This document shows, one piece after another, positions 1 through 7,737 of a DNA stretch of 64,000 nt. Numbering within the stretch: the first letter of the stretch is position 1; each line of letters starts with the position of its first letter. The position numbers and the translations under genes are program-made. Below the pieces are notes generated by a model. That model saw only the letters and a program-made list of their open reading frames with translations. It was not told the DNA's origin and searched no databases. Source of the stretch: JAIQFL01 sp035295745 (GTDB taxonomy: Bacteria; Acidobacteriota; Terriglobia; Bryobacterales; Bryobacteraceae). Location of the stretch: the NCBI GenBank assembly GCA_035295745.1, contig DATGIL010000083.1, positions 1 through 64,000 of the forward strand. The letters are read 5' to 3'.

Positions 1-11
1 AACTGAGCCGC

Positions 12-28
12 CCGCTCAAACTGAGCGG
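12..28. terminator. Short perfect hairpin upstream of the hfq-like gene
   Basis: A 7-bp perfect inverted repeat (CCGCTCA, loop AAC, TGAGCGG) lies about 40 bases before the first gene. No T-tract follows it, so it may be a weak terminator of a gene left of the window or a structure in the leader of the next gene. The sequence cannot decide between these. Confidence 0.35.
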
Positions 29-65
29 CGTCGGTCAATCATAATTCTCCAAAGGATGGCATCCC

Positions 66-374
66 GTGGAAGCTGTCAATCGTAAACTCATTCGTCCGTC
101 TCTAAACGAGATCAAGGAACAGATTACCCCGCCCCGCCGCCCTCCGGCCGCGCAGAAAAAGCAACCACCTCCGGATCAAACCAACGCCGAAAACTTCTAT
201 TATGTCAAGCAGATGCAGGCCAAAACCGCTATGGTTTTTGTGCTTCGCGACGGGGAAACACTGCATGGGACCATTGAGTGGTACGACAAATGCTGCTTGA
301 AGGTGAACCGCACGGAAGGTCCCAATTTGCTCCTCTATAAGCCGAGTATCAAGTACATGTACAAGGACGGCTAG
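66..374 (+). CDS. hfq: Hfq-like Sm-fold RNA-binding protein
   Basis: A 102-aa protein with a proline-rich N-terminal tail (residues 1-42) and an Sm-like core (about 44-100). The segment FVLRDGETLHGTIEWYDK matches the Hfq Sm1 strand pattern, and YKPSIKYMYK sits where Hfq has its Sm2 motif YKHAIST. Hfq forms a hexamer that pairs small RNAs with mRNAs in the cytoplasm. The start is GTG, preceded by AAAGGA at 51-56 with 9 nt spacing. Two things are odd: the usual short N-terminus is replaced by a 40-residue basic/proline extension, and the Sm2 His of YKHA is replaced by Pro-Ser. RNA binding at the proximal face may therefore differ from E. coli Hfq. The Sm fold is fairly sure; true Hfq function is inferred. 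Confidence 0.75.
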   Translation: MEAVNRKLIRPSLNEIKEQITPPRRPPAAQKKQPPPDQTNAENFYYVKQMQAKTAMVFVLRDGETLHGTIEWYDKCCLKVNRTEGPNLLLYKPSIKYMYKDG

Positions 375-435
375 ACACCGCCTCTTCCGGATGCTCTGCA
401 GGGTCACAATCCGCAAAATGACCGACCCGGCCGGT

Positions 436-927
436 CTAGGGCTTGGAGTTTTTCTTCAGCCGATCGCGTAGAGCCAGCCGGTATTCCCTGCGTTCTCCCG
501 CTTCCCGATAGCGCCGTTTCTCATCCTCGGTTTCCGGAATTACGGGCACCACAGGAGTCGCTCTCCCGGATTTATCCAGCGCGACGAAGGTGAGATAGGC
601 TGAGCACGTGTGCAGTTTTTCCCCAGTCAGCAGATTCTCGGTTTCCACCTGAACTCCCACCTCCATCGATGTGTGGAAGACGCGGTTCACCGAAGAGCGC
701 AGCACGATCAACTGCCCGATGCGAACCGGGTGGATGAAATGCAGACTGTCCACGGACGCGGTGACTACGCTGTGGCGGGCGTGCCGGATTGCGGCCATCG
801 CACCCGCCAGGTCCACCAGGTGCATGACCTTCCCACCCAGCACGTTGCCCAGTCCATTGGCGTCATTTGGGAGTGCCAGCTCCGAATATTCGGAGATCGA
901 TTCACGGACCTTCTTGCCTTCGGTCAT
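436..927 (-). CDS. Hotdog-fold acyl-CoA thioesterase (YciA/BFIT type)
   Basis: A 163-aa single-hotdog protein. The signature NDANGLGNVLGGKVMHLVD, followed by an A-rich helix with conserved His, is the acyl-CoA hydrolase active-site region. The Asp of HLVD, together with the upstream Asn, is the expected catalytic set. The second half (TENLLTGEKLHTCSAYLTFVALD) is the usual core beta strand of this family. It hydrolyses fatty acyl-CoA to free acid and CoA in the cytosol. The frame stays open upstream of 927, but homology begins at MTEGKK, so that ATG was chosen. It lies 19 nt behind the stop of the 142-aa gene, so the two are probably co-transcribed. The last 30 residues are charged and unlikely to be part of the fold. 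Confidence 0.85.
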   Translation of the reverse strand: MTEGKKVRESISEYSELALPNDANGLGNVLGGKVMHLVDLAGAMAAIRHARHSVVTASVDSLHFIHPVRIGQLIVLRSSVNRVFHTSMEVGVQVETENLLTGEKLHTCSAYLTFVALDKSGRATPVVPVIPETEDEKRRYREAGERREYRLALRDRLKKNSKP

Positions 928-946
928 CTCGGTGATTAGATGCGGC

Positions 947-1375
947 TCACTTCCTGCCGGCTTCCCCTTTGCGGCGCAAATAGCTCTCGAGATAGGCATG
1001 CGCCTGCCTGCCAAATGTCGCGCCTGACGGGTCGGCGGTGAATTCGCCGCGTTCCAGTGAGTACTCGAGACGCCCATGCGCATGCGGATGGTGGTCGCGT
1101 TCCCACACCCAGACGAGCCCCACCAAACTGCCGTCGTCGTGCGATATCGTGAATCGCACAGCGTCGGGACCGCCGTCGCAAGGAAATTCGGCGCAGTTCC
1201 CGCGAGCATATCCGAGATTGCAGAGCGAGTGGACGACGCCCTCGGAGGGAACCCAACCGTCATCGGGCCGGGCACTGCACGAGCCGGTCCACATCGAACC
1301 CAGAGGCAGCATGGCCCGTTGCGCGCTGGCGCTATCGACCAGAGGATTTACCGGGAAGAAGTAGGGGCACGCCAT
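947..1375 (-). CDS. Conserved hypothetical protein with Cys/His-rich motif
   Basis: A 142-aa protein whose function I do not recognise. Visible features are a central CNLGYARGNCAEFPC segment with three cysteines and a WERDHHPHAHG stretch. The C-terminal half has the look of a compact cytoplasmic domain. There is no signal peptide or transmembrane helix. The ATG at 1375 is preceded by GCGGAA. It is the first gene of a two-gene unit with the thioesterase and is divergent from the TPR gene, only 25 bp away. The Cys and His residues might bind a metal; this is inference. Coding status is supported by amino-acid composition and by the tight spacing to the thioesterase. Confidence 0.65.
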   Translation of the reverse strand: MACPYFFPVNPLVDSASAQRAMLPLGSMWTGSCSARPDDGWVPSEGVVHSLCNLGYARGNCAEFPCDGGPDAVRFTISHDDGSLVGLVWVWERDHHPHAHGRLEYSLERGEFTADPSGATFGRQAHAYLESYLRRKGEAGRK

Positions 1376-1400
1376 TTCCGCTGGTATAGTAGCACAAGGA

Positions 1401-1715
1401 ATGCCAAGCAATCGTTTAGAAACCTTGAAGAGCATGGTGGAGCAACAGCCGAACGTGAGTTTCTTACGCTACGGTCTGGCGATGGAGTACCGCAATGCGG
1501 GAGATCTCGACGCAGCGATCGCGGAATTTCGCGAACTGATGAAGGTGGATCCCGATTATTCCGCGGCATATTTCCATGGAGGGCAGACGCTGGAGCGGCT
1601 AGGCCGCCTGGACGAGGCCCGCGGTTTGTACCGCGACGGGATTGAGGTAACGACGCGCAAGGGCGACCTGCATACGCGAGACGAAATTCGCGCGGCTTTG
1701 GATCTGCTGGGCTAG
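1401..1715 (+). CDS. Small tetratricopeptide-repeat protein
   Basis: A 104-aa all-helical protein with two to three TPR units: LRYGLAMEYRNAGDLDAAI, AAYFHGGQTLERLGRLDEAR and the following helix. TPRs form a right-handed superhelix that binds partner peptides; no enzymatic residues are visible. AAGGA abuts the ATG directly, which is too close for a normal ribosome-binding site, and a TATAGT box lies about 12 nt upstream. The mRNA may therefore be leaderless. It is divergent from the thioesterase unit. The protein partner is unknown. Confidence 0.8.
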   Translation: MPSNRLETLKSMVEQQPNVSFLRYGLAMEYRNAGDLDAAIAEFRELMKVDPDYSAAYFHGGQTLERLGRLDEARGLYRDGIEVTTRKGDLHTRDEIRAALDLLG

Positions 1716-2235
1716 GGAATCGTTGGTACTCCACGCTGACTTCGGTTTGGCGGGTCGACAGCGCATCATCCACAAGACAGACCCGGTCTTGCCGGATCCG
1801 CTGGCATCAGACTTGGCGCCTACGAAGCGCCGACGACTTGCTTGGTGGGGGAGGATGGGGATCCACACTAAGTACTTGTTTTCAGAAGTCCGCCGGCATA
1901 TCGCCAGATCGCTTGCTGACACGCGCGCGGCTCGCAAGTGCAAGTATCCCGTGAATGTATTGGGGTAGGTTACGAGCCACGACCGTAAGGGAGTGTTCTT
2001 GCCAAAAATATGAGACCGGTGTACTAAGCACGGGGGCGTGAGGATTCGCCACGAGTATCGGTTCCAGCGGTGCACCAGGATTCCAGGAATTGAATCGGCG
2101 GCTACACCTTCCAAAGCGGGATAACCCGCTATTTGGAAAGGGCTTGCATGGTCGTTCGCAAAGGTTTCTTCAACGCTGGCACGATCTCCGCCGGCTGCAA
2201 AGCTGTGCTAAACTGATAACGTTCGGACAGGTTTT
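1716..2235. other. Gene-free interval before tRNA-Pro
   Basis: No credible protein gene is seen in these 520 bases. The middle holds a full copy of the dispersed inverted-repeat element (listed separately). The last 230 bases should contain the tRNA promoter, but no clear -35/-10 pair could be chosen. Confidence 0.5.
1906..2001 (+). repeat. Dispersed MITE/REP-like element, copy 1
   Basis: A full-length copy of the window-wide element. The left end GCTTGCTGACACGCGCGCGG and the right end TACGAGCCACGACCGTAAGG flank the central TATTGGGGTAGG. Left and right ends are imperfect inverted repeats built on CGCGGCTCG/CGAGCCGCG. This copy is diverged (GCTGACAC for GCTTAC). It lies between a TPR gene and tRNA-Pro. 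No transposase is present. Confidence 0.8.
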
Positions 2236-2313
2236 CGGGCTGTGGCGCAGCCTGGCTAGCGCGCTTGCTTGGGGTGCAAGAGGTCCCGAGTTCAAATCTC
2301 GGCAGCCCGACCA
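2236..2313 (+). tRNA. tRNA-Pro (anticodon GGG)
   Basis: The acceptor stem CGGGCTG (2236-2242) pairs with CAGCCCG (2303-2309), followed by discriminator A and an encoded CCA (2311-2313). The anticodon arm is CTTGC, loop TTGGGGT, GCAAG, which gives anticodon GGG for codon CCC. The T-arm contains GTTCAAATC. The D-arm matches bacterial tRNA-Pro, with one extra loop base. It decodes proline in translation. Confidence 0.95.
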
Positions 2314-2624
2314 AATTCCTCAAAGACATACAGAAAGCAGCTCCACCGGAAGACGCCTTCTGGAGTCCAAATTGGACCCCGGGGCATGAAGATCGAGCGC
2401 CGGTAGACTCGCGTAGTGGCTTGGCGATCTGATTCGCCAGACGGCCGTCCACGCACCCAACCCTGCCTTTTCTTTTTGCTGACCTGGCTTGACCTCCACC
2501 GAGGCCAAACTCGACGTGCGGCAGCGATCGGGCGAGTACGCTTCTATTCATGAGCCCGACAAATTGCGTGGGCAGGACTTTCGAGATTATGTACGTTCGC
2601 GATGGACCGCCATGTCGTCTTCGT
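2314..2624. other. Gene-free interval after tRNA-Pro
   Basis: About 310 bases between the tRNA and the convergent secreted-protein gene. No ORF with a plausible composition or ribosome-binding site was seen, and no copy of the dispersed element. Confidence 0.4.
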
Positions 2625-3773
2625 TTACCGGACTCGCTCCATGTTCAAATTGGCATGGTTAATGAAAAACCCATTGCCAAAACCGTCCAGCCGATTGCCA
2701 TCAGGGGAAAGCGTAAGGACATACGTTTGACGGTTGTCCCCGCCCTCGATGAATCTCGTGAGGTTCACGATGTTCCCATCGATATTGCCGGCGACCGAAT
2801 CGTCAGGCTCGACCTTGCCCTTGCTGGTGTGCCAGGTACCCGAAAACTCCGTCCCGGTTTGTCTCAACACAATCGTGCCCTCGAAGCGATCCAGATGGGT
2901 GAAGATCCAAGTGCCCGAAATGCGTGCGAGGGTCTCATTCTTGACCATGAACGTGATCTCGGCCTTGGTGCCAGTTGCGGAGCCCGGCTGTCTCAAGAAG
3001 ATGTTGATTTGGCGGTAGTAACTGTCCTGCCCGCGAACCGGGTACTGTCGCATCGTAAGTGATCCGAAAACGTCCCCAATGGACTTGCCTAGTTGCAGAT
3101 TGGCATAAGGCTCGGGACTGGCGCTCTCGGTAGTGTAGTGCTGCTGCGCCAGGATGCCTTCGAAGTAAGTATACACATCCTTCAATTGGCTGGAAGTCTC
3201 ATAAACCCGCGCCAGACAGCCCTGTGTCGGCCTGCCAATCACGTCACCCGGGCACGATTGCAAACCCGATTTGGCGATGTGACCGGGTGAAGTCGTCCTC
3301 TGCGAGGCTATCCGTCCACCCGGAAATTCGAGCCAGGCCGGCCATTCCAATGGGAGTGGAGGCATCAAGCGGCCATCCACGGGGACGGGCGGTGGGTCGT
3401 GCCGTACTGCGTATCTCACTTCCACTTTCGCCCCGCCGCCATCCTCACGAATACGAACGATGCCAACCGTCGTCTCCCCCATCCCTTCAATCGAAGTTCC
3501 AGCCGCCTCGGGTTTTAATTGAAAGTCGATACCTGCGGCAAGCATCTGCTGTTGATAGTGGGAGACGACTGAAGATGGATTGCCGAGCGCTGTGTAGGCG
3601 GAAGTCACTTCCGTGAGCGTAGCCTTTGCCGTCAAGTCCCGAGTCTGCGGAAAAGGCGCCAACCAATCGGGCAAGGCAAGCGGAGGCGGCCCCGGCAAAC
3701 GAATCACGCCCTGTCCCCAGGCAGAGAACGATGCGCAAACCAATAAGAGTGGAACTGCTCTCGCGGAGTGCAT
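2625..3773 (-). CDS. Secreted hypothetical protein
   Basis: A 382-aa protein with a clear Sec signal peptide: two basic-side residues, then VPLLLVCASFSAWGQ, with cleavage likely after AWG-Q. The mature part begins with a proline-rich stretch (RLPGPPPLALPDW). A first alpha/beta region follows, and the C-terminal 110 residues have short beta strands (ISGTWIFTHLDRFEGTIVLR, then FSGTWHTSKGKVE) that resemble a small beta-barrel often seen at the end of extracytoplasmic acidobacterial proteins. No catalytic motif is recognised. It faces the tRNA gene and stands alone. Coding status is supported by length, signal peptide and composition; the function is unknown. Confidence 0.7.
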   Translation of the reverse strand: MHSARAVPLLLVCASFSAWGQGVIRLPGPPPLALPDWLAPFPQTRDLTAKATLTEVTSAYTALGNPSSVVSHYQQQMLAAGIDFQLKPEAAGTSIEGMGETTVGIVRIREDGGGAKVEVRYAVRHDPPPVPVDGRLMPPLPLEWPAWLEFPGGRIASQRTTSPGHIAKSGLQSCPGDVIGRPTQGCLARVYETSSQLKDVYTYFEGILAQQHYTTESASPEPYANLQLGKSIGDVFGSLTMRQYPVRGQDSYYRQINIFLRQPGSATGTKAEITFMVKNETLARISGTWIFTHLDRFEGTIVLRQTGTEFSGTWHTSKGKVEPDDSVAGNIDGNIVNLTRFIEGGDNRQTYVLTLSPDGNRLDGFGNGFFINHANLNMERVR

Positions 3774-4028
3774 GGTTTTCCAGACGCCTGGATTTTATCG
3801 CTGAGGACTGAGTGGTACAAGATGACCTTCGATAACCGCTGCGTGGGGAGAGTCTCAATTCTGGGCCGTCGGTGTTAGCGTGCCCACCCAGGCGTCGGCT
3901 CAACATGAGATGAATCGCCGTGCGCTACTTGACCCGTCACGGTTAACTCAAATCCCCCGGTCGCCGGCACTCGCGATTTTAGCGCTCAAAGCATCTGGCG
4001 AGCACCGGGTAGAACCAGCACTCCACCT

Positions 4029-4958
4029 TCAACGCACGTAGATGTGCTCGGGCCCATACACCTTCAGCCCCGGAAACTCCGGCTTCAGCTTCACCGGCTG
4101 GATGCCTTTCTCACTTAAGGGTTTGAAAGTCAGTTGATACTGATTGTCAAACCGCTCTTGCAGATCCTGCAAAAACGGCGATATGGTGACCGGATCGGCG
4201 ACGCCTTCGAAGTACGCGTACCCTCCGGTCTCCTGGCTCACTTCACTGAGGCGCGACTGCGCAATCGTCGTCAGCCAGCCGCCCCGGCCGTAGAGACCCG
4301 CACCTCGCAGGTAAACCGCATAAACCATGATGCCGGCCTTGAGCGCGTCATGCTTGGCGGCGTCCACGTAGGGATCATCGACGATCGAACTGCTGTAGTA
4401 CCGATCGACCCCATCGGTGCACATGAGCACCGCGCGGCGGCCTGTCGGCTCTTTCGAGGGCCAGTGCTTCGCGAGATCCGAGAGTACGAAATAGGGGCTG
4501 CCATTCTCGCCAGGAAGCGATACCGGCAAGCGCACCATACTGCTGGCCTTCTCATGATCGGTGGTGAAGGATTGCGACAACGCGAAAGTCCCGTTGTGCA
4601 TGTACCCGACTGCGACCTGTGTGGTGCTCGGTAAGGATGCGATGAACTTCTTGAGCGTGGGCAACTGAGTGCCGAGACTCGATGACCGCGTCGAATCATC
4701 GAGAAGAACGAACAGCTGCATAGCCCCCAAGTCACCGGTCATGCGCTGCAAGCCGACGACTGGCACCACAGTCTTGTTCTCGAAAAGGGTCACATCGCCC
4801 TTGCCCAAATTGGTTGATTGGCCACGATTTTGACTTGGACTTACGGTAATGACCATCTGAGCGGTCACGTCGGGGGCGTTCGGGACGGAAGCTGCAAGTC
4901 CGGCGGACGCGAACGCCAGTACAAGCACACCACTACCGCCGAATCTTTTGATTCTCAT
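4029..4958 (-). CDS. VWFA-related secreted protein (acidobacterial type)
   Basis: A 309-aa protein: signal peptide (MRIKRFGGSGVLVLAFASAG), an N-terminal region containing DVTLFENKTVVPVVGLQR as in the VWFA-related acidobacterial family, then a von Willebrand A fold from about residue 85. The MIDAS-like loop is FVLLDDSTRSSS, degenerate compared with DxSxS. The distal part contains RAVLMCTDGVDRY and EVSQETGGYAYF, both typical of this family. Such proteins are exported and thought to bind partners through the A domain. A TTG lies six codons upstream, but the ATG at 4958 is favoured because AGCGAGG lies nine bases before it. A better-conserved relative is at 33497. Confidence 0.85.
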   Translation of the reverse strand: MRIKRFGGSGVLVLAFASAGLAASVPNAPDVTAQMVITVSPSQNRGQSTNLGKGDVTLFENKTVVPVVGLQRMTGDLGAMQLFVLLDDSTRSSSLGTQLPTLKKFIASLPSTTQVAVGYMHNGTFALSQSFTTDHEKASSMVRLPVSLPGENGSPYFVLSDLAKHWPSKEPTGRRAVLMCTDGVDRYYSSSIVDDPYVDAAKHDALKAGIMVYAVYLRGAGLYGRGGWLTTIAQSRLSEVSQETGGYAYFEGVADPVTISPFLQDLQERFDNQYQLTFKPLSEKGIQPVKLKPEFPGLKVYGPEHIYVR

Positions 4959-5337
4959 AATGACGACCTCGCTCAACTACTTCTAACCATTTGGATTCGG
5001 GAGGGGACGTTCTGGTTACCGGCCCGGATGGGCCATGGAGATCACGGACGCGATCGCATCCAAAGAAACCGCACCTTTGCCTGCCTCATAAAAGCTGGAT
5101 TCTATTGGCTCTGCCCATCCTGGCGATGGATAAACGCCGCTTCGCGGACGCGTGGATTCTGTCGTGTGGGCTCCTGAGCCGGCCGTCTTGAAGGCGAGAG
5201 TCCAGTAGAGTGCGCTCTTAGTGTCGCTGCCGAGGTTCCGGTGGACTGGACCGTGAACGAAGCGTGTCACCGGCTGGGTGGTTCAGTTTCCTCGCGAGAG
5301 GCATGAAATCCAGGAAGTCGCGAGGCGATCGCCAGTT
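4959..5337. other. Gene-free interval
   Basis: About 380 bases between two minus-strand genes. Only short ORFs with poor composition occur here. The promoter of the VWFA gene is expected near its start, but I see no convincing box. Confidence 0.4.
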
Positions 5338-6153
5338 TCAAGGGTGTGCACCTCTGAAAAATACCCCCGGGCCAAGCACAAGGACGAAGCAGACCCCGAT
5401 CACGATTCCCGCGACAATCCACGCCCAGTTCCTTCGAATGGGGATCGGCGCCACATCCGGACCCGCGGGAAGGCTGCTCCCTCTGAGCCACTCCGGTCCC
5501 CAGATAAGGGCGGACTTCCCGCCGAATGCCGGGGCGGCAGCGGACATCACGACCAGAAACCATCCCTGTGGATTGAACGCACCTGCGATACATTCGACGG
5601 TCCCGCCCGCAAGATAGGGTGGCAGGCACAGGCGCCGGGCGACCAGATAACGCTGCGCGCTGCTTCCAACCATCGGGCGCAATTCGAGAAGACTCCATCG
5701 CGAACAGAGTACGTAGGCTACCACTCCGACAATCGAGAGCCCCGTTCTCCAGGCCCATTGTGGACTAAATCCTTGAATGAACATCGCCCAATCTCCGAAT
5801 CCTCCGATCCCTGAGAACGCCAGGTAACCGGCTGCGTCCAGCAGGTTCACGGTCATCGAAAGCCAGGCGAAGTATTTGAGATTAGGACAAGTGCGGGGCG
5901 TGTTTCGGCCGATGAGTAAAAATAGTCCAGCGGCAGCGGCATTCATTACAGTTCCGCCGGCGATAACCAGGCGGTTGTCCGCGCTGCAGTCCATGTTTAC
6001 CGCCGTGATTAACAGTGGCCGACCGCCGGTAATCAGGCAAGCACCGCCGTGGCCCAGACCTTCATGAACGAAGTTCGCCAGGGTATACGCAATGATTCCG
6101 ATGCATGCCGTGGTTAACGCATCGGTTTGGGTGGGGGTCGTTTCGGGCTGCAG
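5338..6153 (-). CDS. Multi-pass membrane protein with HEGLGH (M50-like) motif
   Basis: A 271-aa integral membrane protein with about six hydrophobic segments. The first helix carries NFVHEGLGHGG, an HExxGH motif like that of site-2 (M50) zinc proteases. A third ligand (usually an NPDG-type Asp) is not obvious, so activity is uncertain. It could instead be an inactive or differently acting relative. Start choice is unusual. The frame is open to 6282 with no signal there, and a perfect AGGAGG lies five bases before a CTG at 6153, giving a protein that begins shortly before the first helix. A TTG at 6186 is the alternative. It stands alone between gene-poor stretches. Confidence 0.6.
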   Translation of the reverse strand: MQPETTPTQTDALTTACIGIIAYTLANFVHEGLGHGGACLITGGRPLLITAVNMDCSADNRLVIAGGTVMNAAAAGLFLLIGRNTPRTCPNLKYFAWLSMTVNLLDAAGYLAFSGIGGFGDWAMFIQGFSPQWAWRTGLSIVGVVAYVLCSRWSLLELRPMVGSSAQRYLVARRLCLPPYLAGGTVECIAGAFNPQGWFLVVMSAAAPAFGGKSALIWGPEWLRGSSLPAGPDVAPIPIRRNWAWIVAGIVIGVCFVLVLGPGVFFRGAHP

Positions 6154-6519
6154 AGATTCCTCCTGCGTTCCGATCAGTTTACACAATGGGTTGTGGATTA
6201 GCTTAGACGCTGAGGGGATGGAGTGGCAGAATCCAAGGAGAGATACACATTGGGGATGAGGATTCTCTGTCCCGTCGGGCACGTCAAAGTTGGCGGGCTT
6301 CCCGAAAAGATGGTCTCAGGTTCAAGCCCGTGCACGTTGATGGAGAACTGGACAACTTGTGTTTTGTTTGAAATAGGAGGAAAGAGCTTCAGTCCCGTAT
6401 CGCGATAAGATCCCAGGGCGAACTTCCGGAGCCAAACCTCCGGCTAGGATCTCGATCAGGAAGCCAAATCACTGGGGGACCGCGTCTCGCGAGGAGCAAG
6501 CTTGCCGCCGTTCACCCGA
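6154..6519. other. Interval upstream of the membrane protein
   Basis: Holds the AGGAGG ribosome-binding site at 6159-6164 (minus strand) and, if a longer start is used, the N-terminus of the membrane protein. Nothing else recognisable was seen. Confidence 0.35.
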
Positions 6520-7239
6520 TTATTTCTTGAGGCGGCGCCGCGACATGCCAAAAGCGAGAAGGGCCAAACCACAAAGTGCCGAAGATACGGGTTCCGGAAC
6601 GGTAGTGAGACTTAGAAGGTTCTCAACACCACCCGGGTGTGCCGCGCCATTACCGACGGATGATGTCGTACCTACGGCGAAGGATTGAATCGTGATGTCG
6701 TCCTCAACCGTAACCGGGCTCGGCAGGTTCGGAAGGGCCACGCTGTTAGACAAAGTCGTGAAATTGGTGTTCCCGCTATCCGTAGGCGTATCGGCTTCGT
6801 AGGTGTTGTCGATCTCTTTGAACCCGCTCACGGCGCCTCCGCCCGGGGGTGTCACGAATGGATTGAAGATGTTGAGCTGCGCATTAATCATGACCAGACC
6901 CGGAGAAGTTACGGTGTAATGAAAGTTGTAGTGTCCGGTAAGTCCGGCCGGGCTGGTCAGATCGAAGCCGGATGCCGCGTTGGGCAGGAACTGAACGTCC
7001 AAAACTCCGGCGGTGTTGGTCACGCTCACATTGATGTTGGCATCGGTAGTCGATCGATTCGAGCCCGTGGTGGCGATGAAGGTCAAGACTTCCGTACTCG
7101 TGGGATCCGTACAGGGACCACCCGAGATCAGAGAAGATAATGAGCCGGTGCACAAGGGTAACGCGTGCGCCGTATTCTGTCCAAGTGTCGCGAGTACCCC
7201 CGCCAAAGTCAGCGCGAAAGTATATTTCCGTATGGACAT
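6520..7239 (-). CDS. PEP-CTERM sorting-domain protein
   Basis: A 239-aa exported protein. Residues 1-27 form a signal peptide (TFALTLAGVLATLGQNTAHA). The body is beta-rich and Thr/Ser/Asn-rich. The C-terminus reads VPEPVSSALCGLALLAFGMS followed by RRRLKK: the PEP motif, a hydrophobic helix and a basic tail that define PEP-CTERM substrates. In this system an exosortase (EpsH/XrtA) cleaves at the motif for surface attachment, usually in organisms that make exopolysaccharide. No exosortase gene is in the window. AAGGAG lies nine bases before the ATG. A second PEP-CTERM gene is at 24324. Confidence 0.88.
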   Translation of the reverse strand: MSIRKYTFALTLAGVLATLGQNTAHALPLCTGSLSSLISGGPCTDPTSTEVLTFIATTGSNRSTTDANINVSVTNTAGVLDVQFLPNAASGFDLTSPAGLTGHYNFHYTVTSPGLVMINAQLNIFNPFVTPPGGGAVSGFKEIDNTYEADTPTDSGNTNFTTLSNSVALPNLPSPVTVEDDITIQSFAVGTTSSVGNGAAHPGGVENLLSLTTVPEPVSSALCGLALLAFGMSRRRLKK

Positions 7240-7737
7240 GCCGAATGCTCCTTCAATGATTTCGGGTAGGCCAAATCCTACTTTAGCCTTCCGTTCCAGA
7301 GATCACCTGATTGTCACAATAAGTACAGTTCAGGTCAAGGTTATCGGCGAACGTATAGGTACCGATTGGCACCGTCATCAGGGATTCTCCCCTATAGCGG
7401 CTCAGGCCGCATAACAAGAGAGAGTCAGCCGGTGTAACCAAAGTTAGTATCTGCCCAAACCCAAAGTGTAATCGCCACGCCGGATCGGCAAAGCTAAGGC
7501 CCAATTGAGTCCAGTTGTATTCTACGTCTGGCTGCGCTTGAGGGTGTGCCCGGTGAAGCTCGGGCTTGTCATGAACTGGGGTTAGACCGCCACATTTGGG
7601 AAACGAGCATCATCCTCTATATCGTGGGGCTGGAAGCTGAGGTGGCCGCGTGTCCCTTTGGCTACTCTTATGCGCCCGGATCAATCGCCATCAGTGAGAC
7701 GCTTCCGCCCAGTCGAGGAGCCTCCTCTCGACATAGA
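7240..7737. other. Gene-free interval between PEP-CTERM and MFS genes
   Basis: Nearly 500 bases. A 73-codon minus-strand frame at 7283-7504 has no ribosome-binding site and no recognisable family. The only visible structure is a hairpin next to the transporter stop, listed separately. Confidence 0.4.
7712..7732 (-). terminator. Hairpin behind the DHA2 transporter gene
   Basis: On the minus strand GTCGAG and CTCGAC form a six-pair stem immediately after the transporter stop codon. There is no T-run after it, so it would be a weak or Rho-assisted terminator. Confidence 0.35.

Noticed and set aside
7283..7504. A 73-codon minus-strand frame between the PEP-CTERM and MFS genes
   Set aside because: No start signal, no recognisable motif; does not resemble a broken copy of either neighbour.
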